64,000 nucleotides of DNA. Source: Parvularculaceae bacterium. Lineage in GTDB: Bacteria > Pseudomonadota > Alphaproteobacteria > Caulobacterales > Parvularculaceae. The DNA is taken from NCBI GenBank assembly GCA_021776475.1, contig JAJFFV010000005.1, positions 1,240,001 to 1,304,000 of the forward strand, given 5' to 3'. Below are positions 8,786 through 17,247 of this stretch, piece after piece. The notes beneath the pieces are model-generated. The model was not told where the DNA came from. It made no database searches and was given only the letters and a program-made list of their open reading frames with translations. A program made the position numbers and the translations under genes. Within the stretch, counting starts at the first letter, position 1. Each line of letters opens with the position of its first letter.

Positions 8786-8906
8786 TTAAGAACGGTAAAT
8801 ATCTGGCACGAGTCCGTCAACTTCTGTGCCTATGAGATAGGGGGGCAAGACTGCCAGTAGGCCAAGTGTAGCCAGCGATCGCGAACTTGTAACGACTGTC
8901 CGGCAT
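8786..8906 (-). pseudogene. Possible frameshifted small membrane protein remnant
   Basis: An ATG at 8906 has an excellent AAGGGG ribosome site and follows the GNAT stop by 3 nt. It reads MPDSRYKFAIAG and then loses sense; one base later in the +1 frame a hydrophobic stretch ATLGLLAVLPPYLIG followed by TEVDGLVPDIYRS and a stop appears. Joined, they would form a ~39-residue single-span protein. Without the shift only a 29-residue peptide is made. No family recognised; may be chance. Confidence 0.25.
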
Positions 8907-8909
8907 CTG

Positions 8910-9428
8910 TCACCCCTTCCAGTCCATCACTATAGAAGGTTCATCCTTATACGTTCCAACGCAGCGATCGACAAATCCGCCTTTCCTCGCAACTTTAATG
9001 GAGGCGGCGTTTTCAGGGGCGATGAGGCAGGTTATCGGCATGTCGGGGAAATGTCTGCGACCCCAACGAAGTGCCGCAGTGACGGCTTCGGTCGCATAGC
9101 CCTTGCCGTGATGCGCCGGCGACAGGACCCAGCCGGCTTCAAGCGTGCCGTCAATTCGCGGCTCCATCTCCCGTAAAAAGTCACTGAACCCAACCTCACC
9201 GACGAACCCGCCGGTCGCCCTTTCTTCAACCAGCCAATAGCCGAAACCCTTGAGCGCCCAGTGGCCGATAAAACGGGTCAATCGCGACCAGCATTCTTCG
9301 CGCGTACCGGCTTTGCCGCTGATATAGCGGTAGACCTTCGGGTCGCCCCACATCACCATGGACGCATCAAGGTCTTCTTCAGTGTGGGCGCGCATCCGCA
9401 GCCGGTCAGTTTCGAGAACAGGTATCAT
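8910..9428 (-). CDS. GNAT-family N-acetyltransferase (RimJ/RimL-like)
   Basis: 172 residues. Begins with LETDRLRMRAHTEEDLDA, the usual N-terminus of RimJ/RimL-type acetyltransferases; the acetyl-CoA binding loop is HHGKGYATEAVTAALRWG (about residues 106-123), and the PENAASIKVARKGGF segment is the conserved end of the fold. It should transfer acetyl from acetyl-CoA to an amine, substrate unknown. Cytosolic. It precedes a possible small remnant gene in the same direction. Confidence 0.9.
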   Translation of the reverse strand: MIPVLETDRLRMRAHTEEDLDASMVMWGDPKVYRYISGKAGTREECWSRLTRFIGHWALKGFGYWLVEERATGGFVGEVGFSDFLREMEPRIDGTLEAGWVLSPAHHGKGYATEAVTAALRWGRRHFPDMPITCLIAPENAASIKVARKGGFVDRCVGTYKDEPSIVMDWKG

Positions 9429-9576
9429 CCGTTGAGTGCCTCTTTTTGTGGAGCGATGTTTGTAAGATGAGTACAGCGCCGGAGCAATATCGCCCTTTGT
9501 TGCTTGTTAGCGCTGTTGTAATCCAGCGTCATTCAGCTACATTTTCACAGTTGGGATAAAAGGCGTGGGGCGGATA

Positions 9577-11052
9577 ATGAGATATTTGTTTTCCATTGTT
9601 ATTTCTGTTTTGGTGCTGTTGAGCCCGGCGCAGGCGCGCTGGCATGAGGTGCGAACGGACAATTTTATTGTCGCTGGTGACGCCAGCCTGCCGACCTTGA
9701 AGAAGTTTGCTATTGAGCTGGAGCAGTTTCGCGTTTTTCTGGCAGTCGTTTCCGGTCAACAACCGACGCCCGAGCCGGTGCCGGTTGAAGTTTACCTCAT
9801 GACTAACGTGAGCTCGCTAAAGAAAATTTTCGACCGGCGCAATATTGGCGGGGTATATACCACAGATATTGAGAAAGGTATTTTTGCTGCAAACGTCTCA
9901 AAACGCGGCGATGAATTCGGCTTGTCGGCGCGAGATATTCTGTTTCATGAATACGTACATCACTATTCATATCGTACAGGTCCCTTCTATTATCCGAGGT
10001 GGTACCGGGAAGGCATTGCGGATTTTTTCGCTACATTCGAGTACGATGATGGCGTTGGCGAAGTCGGGCGCTTGTTACAGCAACGAATTGATTGGCTGGC
10101 TAACGAGCGTTGGTTCCCGCTGGAATATCTTATCCGATCGAAACTTCGATGGTACAAACCAAACGACCGTGATCTCGATGCAGAAGAGATATCGCTATAC
10201 TATGCTCAGTCATGGTTCACGGTTCACTATCTGCAGAACAACCCCAAACGCAGTCAGCAACTGACGGAGTATTTGCAGAAAGTTCGCGAAGGTGGAGAAC
10301 CAATTGCGACTTTTGTGACAACCTTTAAGGCCAGTATCGACGTTGTAGAGCGTGAGGTTGAAAAAAAATTCGAGAGCGGACGACTACCTCTGTTGCGCAT
10401 AAATCTCGAGAAATTCTACTTCGAACCAGAACTTGAAATAGCTGAGCTTGACAGTGATGAAGAGCGGGTGAGACTGGCGCTGGCGGGTTCCTACTTCGGG
10501 ATGAGCGATGAAGATGAACGCGCAGATAAACTGGCGGCGCTGGAGCAGGCTTTGGCACAAAATCCTGACGACACCAGACTATTATATCGCCTCGCGATCA
10601 TTCATTTCGATGCAGATAAACCAGATCTGGCGCGACCATTTGTCGAACGTGCCGTTGTATCAGCGCCAAATAAAGCCGAGACGATGATTTTGGAGGGATT
10701 GTCCTTGCGCAATGATTTGCAAACTGCGGGAGTATCGGTTGAGCAGTTCCAGCAGGCACTTCAAAAATTTGATGTGGCACGAAAGGCAGACCCGAAAAAT
10801 CCACGTGCTCACTATGAATATTCGCGCATGTATGTGTCAGGATCAGCAAAGGTTACCGAAGAGGTTGTTGATGCGGCGCTTTTGGCATTAGAGCTGTCAC
10901 CGGATCCGTTTGAAGTACCGTTTAATGCAGCGGTCGTGCTCGGACGTCGTGGTTACACGGAAGATGCAAAGTATCTCCTGGAAGGACTAGCGTCTTGGAC
11001 ATCGAATCTGGAACGGCAGGACCGAGCACGGCGTGCTCTTGAAGGTCTTTAG
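9577..11052 (+). CDS. Secreted gluzincin-like metalloprotease domain with TPR tail
   Basis: 491 residues from the ATG at 9577 (a GTG 12 nt upstream is an alternative). A signal peptide ends near ARW (residue 20). The motif HEYVHHY gives His124, Glu125 and His128, and WYREGIADFF supplies Glu145, i.e. HExxH plus a downstream Glu as in peptidase MA-like/DUF1570-type gluzincins. Residues ~290-480 look like TPR-type helical repeats (LAALEQALAQNPDDTRLLYR and similar). The likely role is in the periplasm; no substrate can be assigned. Base composition looks slightly more AT-rich than its neighbours. Stands alone. Confidence 0.75.
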   Translation: MRYLFSIVISVLVLLSPAQARWHEVRTDNFIVAGDASLPTLKKFAIELEQFRVFLAVVSGQQPTPEPVPVEVYLMTNVSSLKKIFDRRNIGGVYTTDIEKGIFAANVSKRGDEFGLSARDILFHEYVHHYSYRTGPFYYPRWYREGIADFFATFEYDDGVGEVGRLLQQRIDWLANERWFPLEYLIRSKLRWYKPNDRDLDAEEISLYYAQSWFTVHYLQNNPKRSQQLTEYLQKVREGGEPIATFVTTFKASIDVVEREVEKKFESGRLPLLRINLEKFYFEPELEIAELDSDEERVRLALAGSYFGMSDEDERADKLAALEQALAQNPDDTRLLYRLAIIHFDADKPDLARPFVERAVVSAPNKAETMILEGLSLRNDLQTAGVSVEQFQQALQKFDVARKADPKNPRAHYEYSRMYVSGSAKVTEEVVDAALLALELSPDPFEVPFNAAVVLGRRGYTEDAKYLLEGLASWTSNLERQDRARRALEGL

Positions 11053-11142
11053 GATAAGTTGCGGCACCTTCTCGCTGACATGTCTTGTTGCCTGTCATCG
11101 CATGTGGTGATCATCTCCTAAAACTAAACAGACAGGAAATTC

Positions 11143-11559
11143 ATGACCAACGCATTGCAGCCGACCGGTGACCAGATTCGGGCATTTGGCGATCGCGTTA
11201 CAGGCGATCCGATCTACATGCTCAACCTTTTGAAATTCCGCGAGAAAGCCGAATACCAAGACGGCCGGCCGGCCGACATGACCGGCGCTGAGGCCTATGG
11301 GCTGTACAGCAAGGGCATGGCAAAAATTATCCCAGCGCTTGGTGGCAGCTTCATTTTTTCCGGCACGGTGCGGGGCATGTTGATCGGTGAAGTTGACGAA
11401 GTGTGGGATGCGGTGGCAATATTAAATTATCCGTCTACGGACGCAATGCTTGGCATGATGCAGGCACCTGAATATTTGGCGATTCACCCGCACCGCGAAG
11501 CGGGCCTTGCCGGGCAGTTGCTGATCGAATGCGCCAAGGGGTTTTCGCTTGGCAGCTAA
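11143..11559 (+). CDS. DUF1330 domain-containing protein
   Basis: 138 residues. DPIYMLNLLKFREKAEY, GAEAYGLYSKGM and the C-terminal YPSTDAMLGMMQAPEYLAIHPHR are the conserved parts of the DUF1330 ferredoxin-like (dimeric alpha/beta barrel) family. No enzymatic activity is established for the family. It is preceded by ACAGGAAATTC at normal ribosome-site distance and is convergent with the halogenase-like gene. Confidence 0.88.
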   Translation: MTNALQPTGDQIRAFGDRVTGDPIYMLNLLKFREKAEYQDGRPADMTGAEAYGLYSKGMAKIIPALGGSFIFSGTVRGMLIGEVDEVWDAVAILNYPSTDAMLGMMQAPEYLAIHPHREAGLAGQLLIECAKGFSLGS

Positions 11560-11603
11560 ACGGTTTTCTTGTCCTCGTCGGTGCCTTGATCAGCGTTGCG
11601 GCG

Positions 11604-13205
11604 TCAGTGCAGGGGCACAAACAGCGGTTGTGCCCCTAGCCCGGTTACTGGCTGATCCTCACCCCGAATACGCCGCAACAAGGTGTAGTGGTCCGGCAGC
11701 TTGGCTAGAAACTCCTGACTGCGCTGCCGTCGTGCGTTGATAAATGCTTCCCAGAAGCCGTCATCAACCATTGCCGATTGTGGATAGGAACGCCCTTTGT
11801 AAAACCGCTTGCCCATCAGCGCGCTCCGATACGAGTTTGGTGTGAAGAAAGTACTGTTGGGCAAATCCAGCTTGTCGGGCATTGTGTGTCGCCAAAGGTC
11901 GAGATTGGCCTGCAGGCTATCAGGTATTTCCATGTCCTCCCGGACAACGCGCCAGTAATCGGTGTCCGTGCGATTGCTCAGATGAAAAGTCATGACGATG
12001 AAATCGACAATCTCACTGTAAAGCCCGTCGATCAACTCGTTATATCGTTTCTCGACGCTGGGTTCAAAATCAGTATCCGGAAAATACCGAACCAGCCACA
12101 TCAGTGCCAATTGAACAGAATAGATGGCTGTCGCCTCAAGTGGTTCAACGAAGCCGCTGGAGAGACCGAGTGCCAGGCAGTTCTTGACACGGGAGCGGCG
12201 GGTTTTGCCGATCCGCATGCGGATAACTTTCGGCTCAGCGTCTTTTGCAATCGGACCGGCGTGTTCAAGAAACTCGGCGATCGCCTCGTCGTCCGACAAA
12301 AATTTGCTGGAGAACACATAACCGGCCCCGACACGGTTAAACAGCGGCACCCGAAACGACCAGCCGGCTCTCATGGCAATCGCTTTAGAAGTGGGCTCGA
12401 TGCGGGTCGGGTCTTGATGGGGGATTTGCGCAACCGCCGCTCGGTCATTGAGCAAATAGTTGTCATAAGGGATGAATGGCTCGCCCATCTTTTTGCCGAT
12501 GATGACGCTGGCGAAACCTGTCCCGTCAATAATGAATTCAATCGGATGGACACCTTTTTCTTCCAGCTCCAACTCTTTCACAAAACCGCGCTCGTCCATC
12601 CGCACATCTGTAACGTCATCATAAATATGCTGGACGCCAAGGTTGCCAGTGCCGTGCTCCATCAGGATTTTAGCAAGCTCAACGGCGTTCATATGGTAGG
12701 AGTATGGAACGAAGGCCTGAAACTCCTGCCCATCCAGCGGACGCGGTCCTCTATGCGCGCGGATAACTTCGGGGCACACGGACATGGCCTCGGAATAATC
12801 TTCTTTAATATGGTCGCCGCCGGGGTGCATGCCGAAACGGGCAAACATGTAGCCGGGATTCATGCCCTCGATCTCGCTTTGCGTAAAAAACGGATTGACC
12901 CATGAGATCGGGTTGCCATTGGCATCATTGTCCCAGCCATCAAACCAACCACCCAGTTTGAATGTCGCATCGCATCTGGTGACAAATTCCTTTTCGTTAA
13001 TGCCAATAAACCGCAGCAAATCGGTGATCGGACGCGCTGTCGATTCACCGACACCGATAATGCCGATTTTTTTGCTTTCGATCAGGGTGATCATCATTTC
13101 ACCGCGCTTAACTTGTGCCCCGAAGGACCGGGCGAGGAAGCAAGCGGTGATCCAGCCTGACGTGCCGCCGCCGACGATGGTGATTTTGCTGATCGGTTTG
13201 CCCAT
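11604..13205 (-). CDS. Flavin-dependent (tryptophan) halogenase-family protein
   Basis: 533 residues, the normal length. N-terminal FAD motif VGGGTSGW (residues 11-18), GVGESTARP, then TFKLGGWFDGW with Lys83 at the position of the catalytic lysine of PrnA-type halogenases; GFVEPLEATAI carries the conserved glutamate (Glu354). The second halogenase signature WxWxIP reads WSFRVP at 282-287, so its second Trp is Phe and Ile is Val. Known members use FADH2, O2 and chloride or bromide to halogenate tryptophan or other aromatics. Many genomic paralogues in proteobacteria have no known substrate; no biosynthetic genes or flavin reductase sit nearby. The last codons form a perfect 10-bp inverted repeat (11611-11637). 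Confidence 0.9.
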   Translation of the reverse strand: MGKPISKITIVGGGTSGWITACFLARSFGAQVKRGEMMITLIESKKIGIIGVGESTARPITDLLRFIGINEKEFVTRCDATFKLGGWFDGWDNDANGNPISWVNPFFTQSEIEGMNPGYMFARFGMHPGGDHIKEDYSEAMSVCPEVIRAHRGPRPLDGQEFQAFVPYSYHMNAVELAKILMEHGTGNLGVQHIYDDVTDVRMDERGFVKELELEEKGVHPIEFIIDGTGFASVIIGKKMGEPFIPYDNYLLNDRAAVAQIPHQDPTRIEPTSKAIAMRAGWSFRVPLFNRVGAGYVFSSKFLSDDEAIAEFLEHAGPIAKDAEPKVIRMRIGKTRRSRVKNCLALGLSSGFVEPLEATAIYSVQLALMWLVRYFPDTDFEPSVEKRYNELIDGLYSEIVDFIVMTFHLSNRTDTDYWRVVREDMEIPDSLQANLDLWRHTMPDKLDLPNSTFFTPNSYRSALMGKRFYKGRSYPQSAMVDDGFWEAFINARRQRSQEFLAKLPDHYTLLRRIRGEDQPVTGLGAQPLFVPLH

Positions 13206-13466
13206 GTTCCCTCTCGGTATTGTTGTCTCCGCACTTCAGGTGCCGGTGATCGCACCTATCAACCATAACGCTATCGACGATCTCCACAAAGTGTTTGTGG
13301 GATTGCCGCCGCGGTTATGATCAATTGGCCGGCGCCTTCTCCCCACGCCCCCAACCGAATATTCACACTTTTATGGTTTTCTGACCAGCGGCGTGAAGTG
13401 TTGAGATGCTTGCTGATTGGTTAACCCCGCGGGGCGCCGATGTGGTCAGGCAAACAAGGGCATAAA
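13206..13466. other. Divergent intergenic region with two small palindromes
   Basis: No gene seen. It holds a perfect hairpin CCACAAA-GTG-TTTGTGG at 13284-13300 and the palindrome CCCCGCGGGG at 13425-13434. Promoters of the halogenase-like gene and the methyltransferase should lie here; I cannot place -35/-10 boxes with confidence. Confidence 0.45.
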
Positions 13467-14378
13467 ATGATCAGTTACTATGGTACCGGGTTGATGCTCA
13501 ATCTCGCATCTCTTAACCAGTTGACGCGTCGGGCCTATCGCTACTTGGGGAACCTCAAAAATACGGCAACCGGTGCCGCCACAGCGATTCCAACGCACTA
13601 CATTGAGCGCACCCGGTCGTTCTTCGAGATGCTGCGCCGTCACGATGTCGTCCTGCCGGGCATGAAGGTGATGGAGGTCGGTACTGGCTGGGTTCACTGG
13701 GAAGCATTGATGCTCAGGAACGAGATTGCCTGCGATACAATCCTATACGACGTGTGGGACAACCGCTCGTTTGAGCGGTTCCGTGCATTTGTTAAGGAAC
13801 TGACGGATCCAGCGTTGCGTGCGCGGCTTGGTCTGCAAAATCACGACGGCCTCAGACTGATGCAACGGATCGCTGATACTAGCTCATTTAATCGGGCCTA
13901 TGATCGCCTTGGGTTTAAGTACATCGTTGACCCATCCGGGTTACTCCCAATGATTGCAAAGGATTCCCTCGACTTTATTTTCGCGAGCGATGTCGCCGAG
14001 CATTTTGACCGCGACGATATCCCGCAAATACTCTCCCGCACATTCAAGGCATTGAAACCGGGAGGCCATCTCTACCACCAGATAGTTCTCACTGATCACT
14101 TGCGAATTTATGACAGAACTGTTCACGACAAGGAGTATCTACGGTTTTCTGGAAAATTCTTTGACCGGTTTCTCAATAATAAGGTGCAATATATCAATCG
14201 CCTGCAGATTCCTGACTGGCACAACCAGTTCGCCCTTGCCGGGTTTGAGATTGTTGAGACAAACCGGCTCGTGCATAGCGACCTCTCAACCATCGATGTC
14301 CATGCTGAGTACGCACACATCCACCCGTCCGATCTTTCATGCGCTGTCGTTCAATTCCTGTTGAAGAAACCGGCATAA
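13467..14378 (+). CDS. Class I SAM-dependent methyltransferase
   Basis: 303 residues from the ATG at 13467, which has AAGGG 6 nt upstream; an ATG at 13440 would add 9 residues. Motif I is VMEVGTGWVHWE, later LDFIFASDVAEHF (motif IV region) and KALKPGGHLYHQI (motif V/VI), the Rossmann-type methyltransferase pattern. A long insertion between motif I and the acidic motif (about residues 90-150) resembles that of methyltransferases acting on sugars or surface polymers, but the substrate is not recognisable. Stands alone. Confidence 0.82.
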   Translation: MISYYGTGLMLNLASLNQLTRRAYRYLGNLKNTATGAATAIPTHYIERTRSFFEMLRRHDVVLPGMKVMEVGTGWVHWEALMLRNEIACDTILYDVWDNRSFERFRAFVKELTDPALRARLGLQNHDGLRLMQRIADTSSFNRAYDRLGFKYIVDPSGLLPMIAKDSLDFIFASDVAEHFDRDDIPQILSRTFKALKPGGHLYHQIVLTDHLRIYDRTVHDKEYLRFSGKFFDRFLNNKVQYINRLQIPDWHNQFALAGFEIVETNRLVHSDLSTIDVHAEYAHIHPSDLSCAVVQFLLKKPA

Positions 14379-14461
14379 ATCGTCGTGATTGCCATGCTCT
14401 TGCCGCCTCCTTTCAGGTGTGTTCTGTTACGCCATTGGAAAGTAATCGATAGAGGAAATAA

Positions 14462-15091
14462 ATGCGTCTAGTGGTTGCTGGTCTGTTTTTATGGCTGCTC
14501 GCTGTTGCACCCTTATCAGCTCAATCCGCCTCTGATGATTTTGGTCTGCAGCTTGCCGCCGCCGCGATGAAAAGCGCCGGTGCCAATATTCAGTACAATG
14601 GCGCCTATCTGTCACTTGATTATCCCTGGGGCGATGTGCCGGCCAGCCAGGGTGTGTGTACGGATGTGGTCATCCGCGCGTTTCGGGAACTAGATGTTGA
14701 CCTGCAAAAGCGGGTTCATGAACACATGACGAGGTATTTCGCAAACTATCCTAGCCAGCGTCTTTGGGGTCAGACCCGCCCCGACCGAAATATCGATCAC
14801 CGCCGGGTCCTCAATCTCCAGGCATTCTTTATCATGACCGGATCCGATCGGCCGCTGACGACCAACAACAGTGATTACCGTCCCGGTGATATCGTTGCCT
14901 GGCAGGTCCCTAAATATGGTGGTGGCACCACGCCCCATATTGGGATCGTCACGGCAGTGACAACAACCGACGGCGAGCCGCTGGTTGTCCACCACCTAAG
15001 TGGTCAGCCGAAGCTCGAAAATGTTCTGTTTGACTGGAAAATGATCGGACACTACCGCTATTACGTGCCTGCAGCAGACCGCGATCGTTAG
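14462..15091 (+). CDS. DUF1287 domain-containing secreted protein
   Basis: 209 residues with a signal peptide ending near LSAQSA. YPWGDVPASQGVCTDVVIRA, the FANYPSQRLWG segment and NIDHRRVLNLQAFF are diagnostic of DUF1287, a NlpC/P60-like papain-fold family; Cys67 of VCTDV and the later HIGIV histidine are the likely catalytic pair. Related proteins act on peptidoglycan or remain uncharacterised. GAGGAAATAA precedes the ATG. Predicted periplasmic. Confidence 0.87.
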   Translation: MRLVVAGLFLWLLAVAPLSAQSASDDFGLQLAAAAMKSAGANIQYNGAYLSLDYPWGDVPASQGVCTDVVIRAFRELDVDLQKRVHEHMTRYFANYPSQRLWGQTRPDRNIDHRRVLNLQAFFIMTGSDRPLTTNNSDYRPGDIVAWQVPKYGGGTTPHIGIVTAVTTTDGEPLVVHHLSGQPKLENVLFDWKMIGHYRYYVPAADRDR

Positions 15092-15230
15092 AAAGTAAGC
15101 ATATTCAAGGAAGCGTTCGCGCAACACCGTACCGCAAAAAATGGTTTATTCGCGCTTCAGGCCTTGCATCGGTCCAAAATGAGGGCCATTTTCTGCCCCA
15201 GGGCGTTGTAACTTGTGTGGAGCTTACAAC

Positions 15231-15866
15231 ATGAAGAACATAGCAATCACTGTTTTGGGGGTCATGGCTGCAGCAGCATTGCCGGCCCACGCCGCAGATT
15301 CTCAAACCTACGAATTGAACGGTTTTGACGCGGTCGATGTGTCAGCCGGATATGACGCGATGGTTGAAGTCGGAGCGGATTTCTCGGTCCGAGCCGAAAC
15401 CAGGGGTGGCGACCTCGACTGGATGCGTCTGGAGGTCAAGGGCGAGACCCTCGTCATCACCCGAAAATCCGGGATGAAATGGAACTGGAAGGGCCCGAAA
15501 ACAACCGTCTATGTGACGATGCCCTTCCTTTCCAGCCTAGAAGTCTCGTCCGGCGCGGACGCCGAGGCAACGGGCGTTGATTCCGAGAATTTCAGTGTTG
15601 CTGCCTCTTCCGGGGCTGATGCGGTGGTCTCGGGCAGATGCGGCCGGATTAGTGCCGATGCCTCTTCCGGGGCGGATATCAAGGCGAAAGATCTCGTATG
15701 CAAAACCGGCTCAGCCGACGCCTCGAGCGGTTCAGATATCGTGATCACCGTGACCGAAGAAATTTCAGCTGACGCCTCTTCCGGGGCAGATGTTGTCGTC
15801 TATGGCAATCCACGGGCCAAAAATATCGATACCTCGAGTGGTGGCGGCATCAAGATTAAAGAGTAG
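15231..15866 (+). CDS. DUF2807 (GIN domain) adhesin-head-like secreted protein
   Basis: 211 residues from the ATG at 15231 (GGAG upstream); an upstream ATG would put six residues before the signal peptide. Signal peptide to about AHAAD. The mature part starts FDAVDVSAGYDAMVEVG and continues with a run of motifs of the type A-SSGAD repeated about every 20 residues, the right-handed beta-helix pattern of the GIN/DUF2807 family. Function of the family is unknown; an extracytoplasmic structural or binding role is likely. The repeat is visible in DNA too (near-identical gcctcttccggggc segments). Confidence 0.85.
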   Translation: MKNIAITVLGVMAAAALPAHAADSQTYELNGFDAVDVSAGYDAMVEVGADFSVRAETRGGDLDWMRLEVKGETLVITRKSGMKWNWKGPKTTVYVTMPFLSSLEVSSGADAEATGVDSENFSVAASSGADAVVSGRCGRISADASSGADIKAKDLVCKTGSADASSGSDIVITVTEEISADASSGADVVVYGNPRAKNIDTSSGGGIKIKE

Positions 15867-15985
15867 ACATCGTGTTTTCTTAATGCTGGAGGTCCGGCTC
15901 CAGCGAGCCTCATTGCCGTTGCACCAGCGGGGTTGAACTTGCATAAAAGCCTATCAGCAGCAGCCAACAGGAGCATCGAGCAGCA

Positions 15986-16385
15986 ATGAAGAATCCTTTT
16001 TCCGACAGTGATGCAAAATGTGAAACCATCCTCGCTGCTGGTTGCCAAATGGAAGGTAAACTAAGTTGCCGCGGACCGAGCCACATTGACGGCCAGATTG
16101 ATGGTGATCTTCTTGGTGATGATCTTTTGATCCTCGGTACAAGTTCCACTGTCAACGGCAATGTTTTTGCGCAGAGCGTTGAAGTGGGCGGCAGCGTCAA
16201 CGGATCGGTCCGGGCGGCCCACCGTGTTAGCTTGCGGCCCGGCGCAAAAAATCGAAGGCGAAGTGGAGAGCCCATCGATTGTGATTGACGAAGGCGCAAA
16301 GTTTAACGGCATCACCAAAATGTCAAAGCCGGAGCAACCGACGCCGCAACTCTCCGTTGTTGAATCCAAAGTTGCTAAAGAGTAA
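15986..16385 (+). pseudogene. Bactofilin (polymer-forming cytoskeletal protein), interrupted by +1 frameshift
   Basis: From the ATG at 15986 the frame encodes a bactofilin core: GCQMEGKLSCRGPSHIDGQ, DGDLLGDDLLILG, SSTVNGNVFAQSVEVGG, RAAHRVSLRPGAK. At the A6 run at 16246-16251 the frame leaves the family and stops at 16288. In the +1 frame the sequence continues IEGEVESPSIVIDEGAKFNG with a tail to the stop at 16385. Removing one A would restore a ~132-residue bactofilin. Possible causes: base-call error, recent mutation, or slippage at the homopolymer. Bactofilins form filaments that scaffold envelope and stalk enzymes. The 3' end overlaps gluQ by 11 nt, convergent. Confidence 0.85.
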
Positions 16386-17244
16386 GCCTCAAAAACATCT
16401 CGATCACTTCTGAAGGCGTCATGCCTTCTTCTCTTTTCGAGCGCAGTGTCGCACTTTTATCCCGCTTCGAGAACTTCTTGCCGTTTTCGTCAGTAATCAG
16501 AGGGTGGTGCCTGTAAATCGGGGCAGGCAGATCAAGTAACACCTGCAGCAGCCTGTGCAAATGCGCAGCATGAAAAAGATCATGACCGCGCACCACCTGG
16601 GTGATCTCTTGCATCGCGTCATCATGGACACAAGCAATATGGTAGCTCGTGCCCACATCCTTCCGGGCAATGATCAAATTACCGAAGATTTCTGGTGTTG
16701 CCCTGATCGCACCCGTCTCGCCATTCGGGCCGCTGCCCTTCTCGGTAAAGGCCAGATCTCCCCATGCTAACCCCAGATGATCTTTTGCTGCCATCATGTT
16801 GAGCCGCCAAGCAAAAGGGTTGCCCGCTTCAAGAAGTGTTTTCTCTTCGGCTTCCGGCAGGGGATCACTCACAAAAACTGGCCCTTCCGGGCCTTCGGTG
16901 TTCAGATGCGGCGCCAGGGCAATTTTCTGCATCACCTCCTTGCGCGTCCTGAAACAGCGGTAGACGACCCCAATGTCGATCAGCTTTTTGAGGGCGCCAG
17001 CGTAGTCCGCAAAGTGATCAGATTGCCGCCGAACCGGGGCCGGCCATTCAAGGCCCAGCCAAGCAAGATCTTCATAAATCGCGTCTTCAAATTCCGGCCG
17101 GCATCTGATCTGGTCAATATCCTCAATCCGCAATAGCATCTCACCATCAGCTTCGCGGGCTGCCTCAAAAGCCGTCAGTGCCGAGAAGGCTGTGCCCAAG
17201 TGAAGAAGACCGGTGGGCGAGGGAGCAAATCGTGTGCGCATCAT
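16375..17244 (-). CDS. gluQ: Glutamyl-Q tRNA(Asp) synthetase
   Basis: 289 residues. TRFAPSPTGLLHLGTAFSA holds the class I HIGH-type motif (HLGT), LLRIEDID the substrate-binding segment, and KKFSKRDKS the KMSKS motif. It lacks the C-terminal anticodon-binding domain of full GltX, so it is GluQRS, which glutamylates the queuosine of tRNA(Asp). The zinc-site cysteines of the E. coli enzyme are largely missing (YRCFRT only), as is common in alphaproteobacteria. A G-rich stretch (GGGGGGA) precedes the tandem ATGs. The CPBP gene ends 3 nt upstream, so the two are likely cotranscribed. Confidence 0.93.
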   Translation of the reverse strand: MMRTRFAPSPTGLLHLGTAFSALTAFEAAREADGEMLLRIEDIDQIRCRPEFEDAIYEDLAWLGLEWPAPVRRQSDHFADYAGALKKLIDIGVVYRCFRTRKEVMQKIALAPHLNTEGPEGPVFVSDPLPEAEEKTLLEAGNPFAWRLNMMAAKDHLGLAWGDLAFTEKGSGPNGETGAIRATPEIFGNLIIARKDVGTSYHIACVHDDAMQEITQVVRGHDLFHAAHLHRLLQVLLDLPAPIYRHHPLITDENGKKFSKRDKSATLRSKREEGMTPSEVIEMFLRLTL

Positions 17245-17247
17245 TTT

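Noticed and set aside
11611-11637. Terminator for the halogenase-like gene
   Set aside because: The perfect 10-bp inverted repeat lies within the last codons and is not followed by Ts on either strand.
11778-12905. Long open frame antisense to the halogenase-like gene (375 codons)
   Set aside because: It mirrors the codon bias of the real gene on the other strand, has no ribosome site and matches no family.
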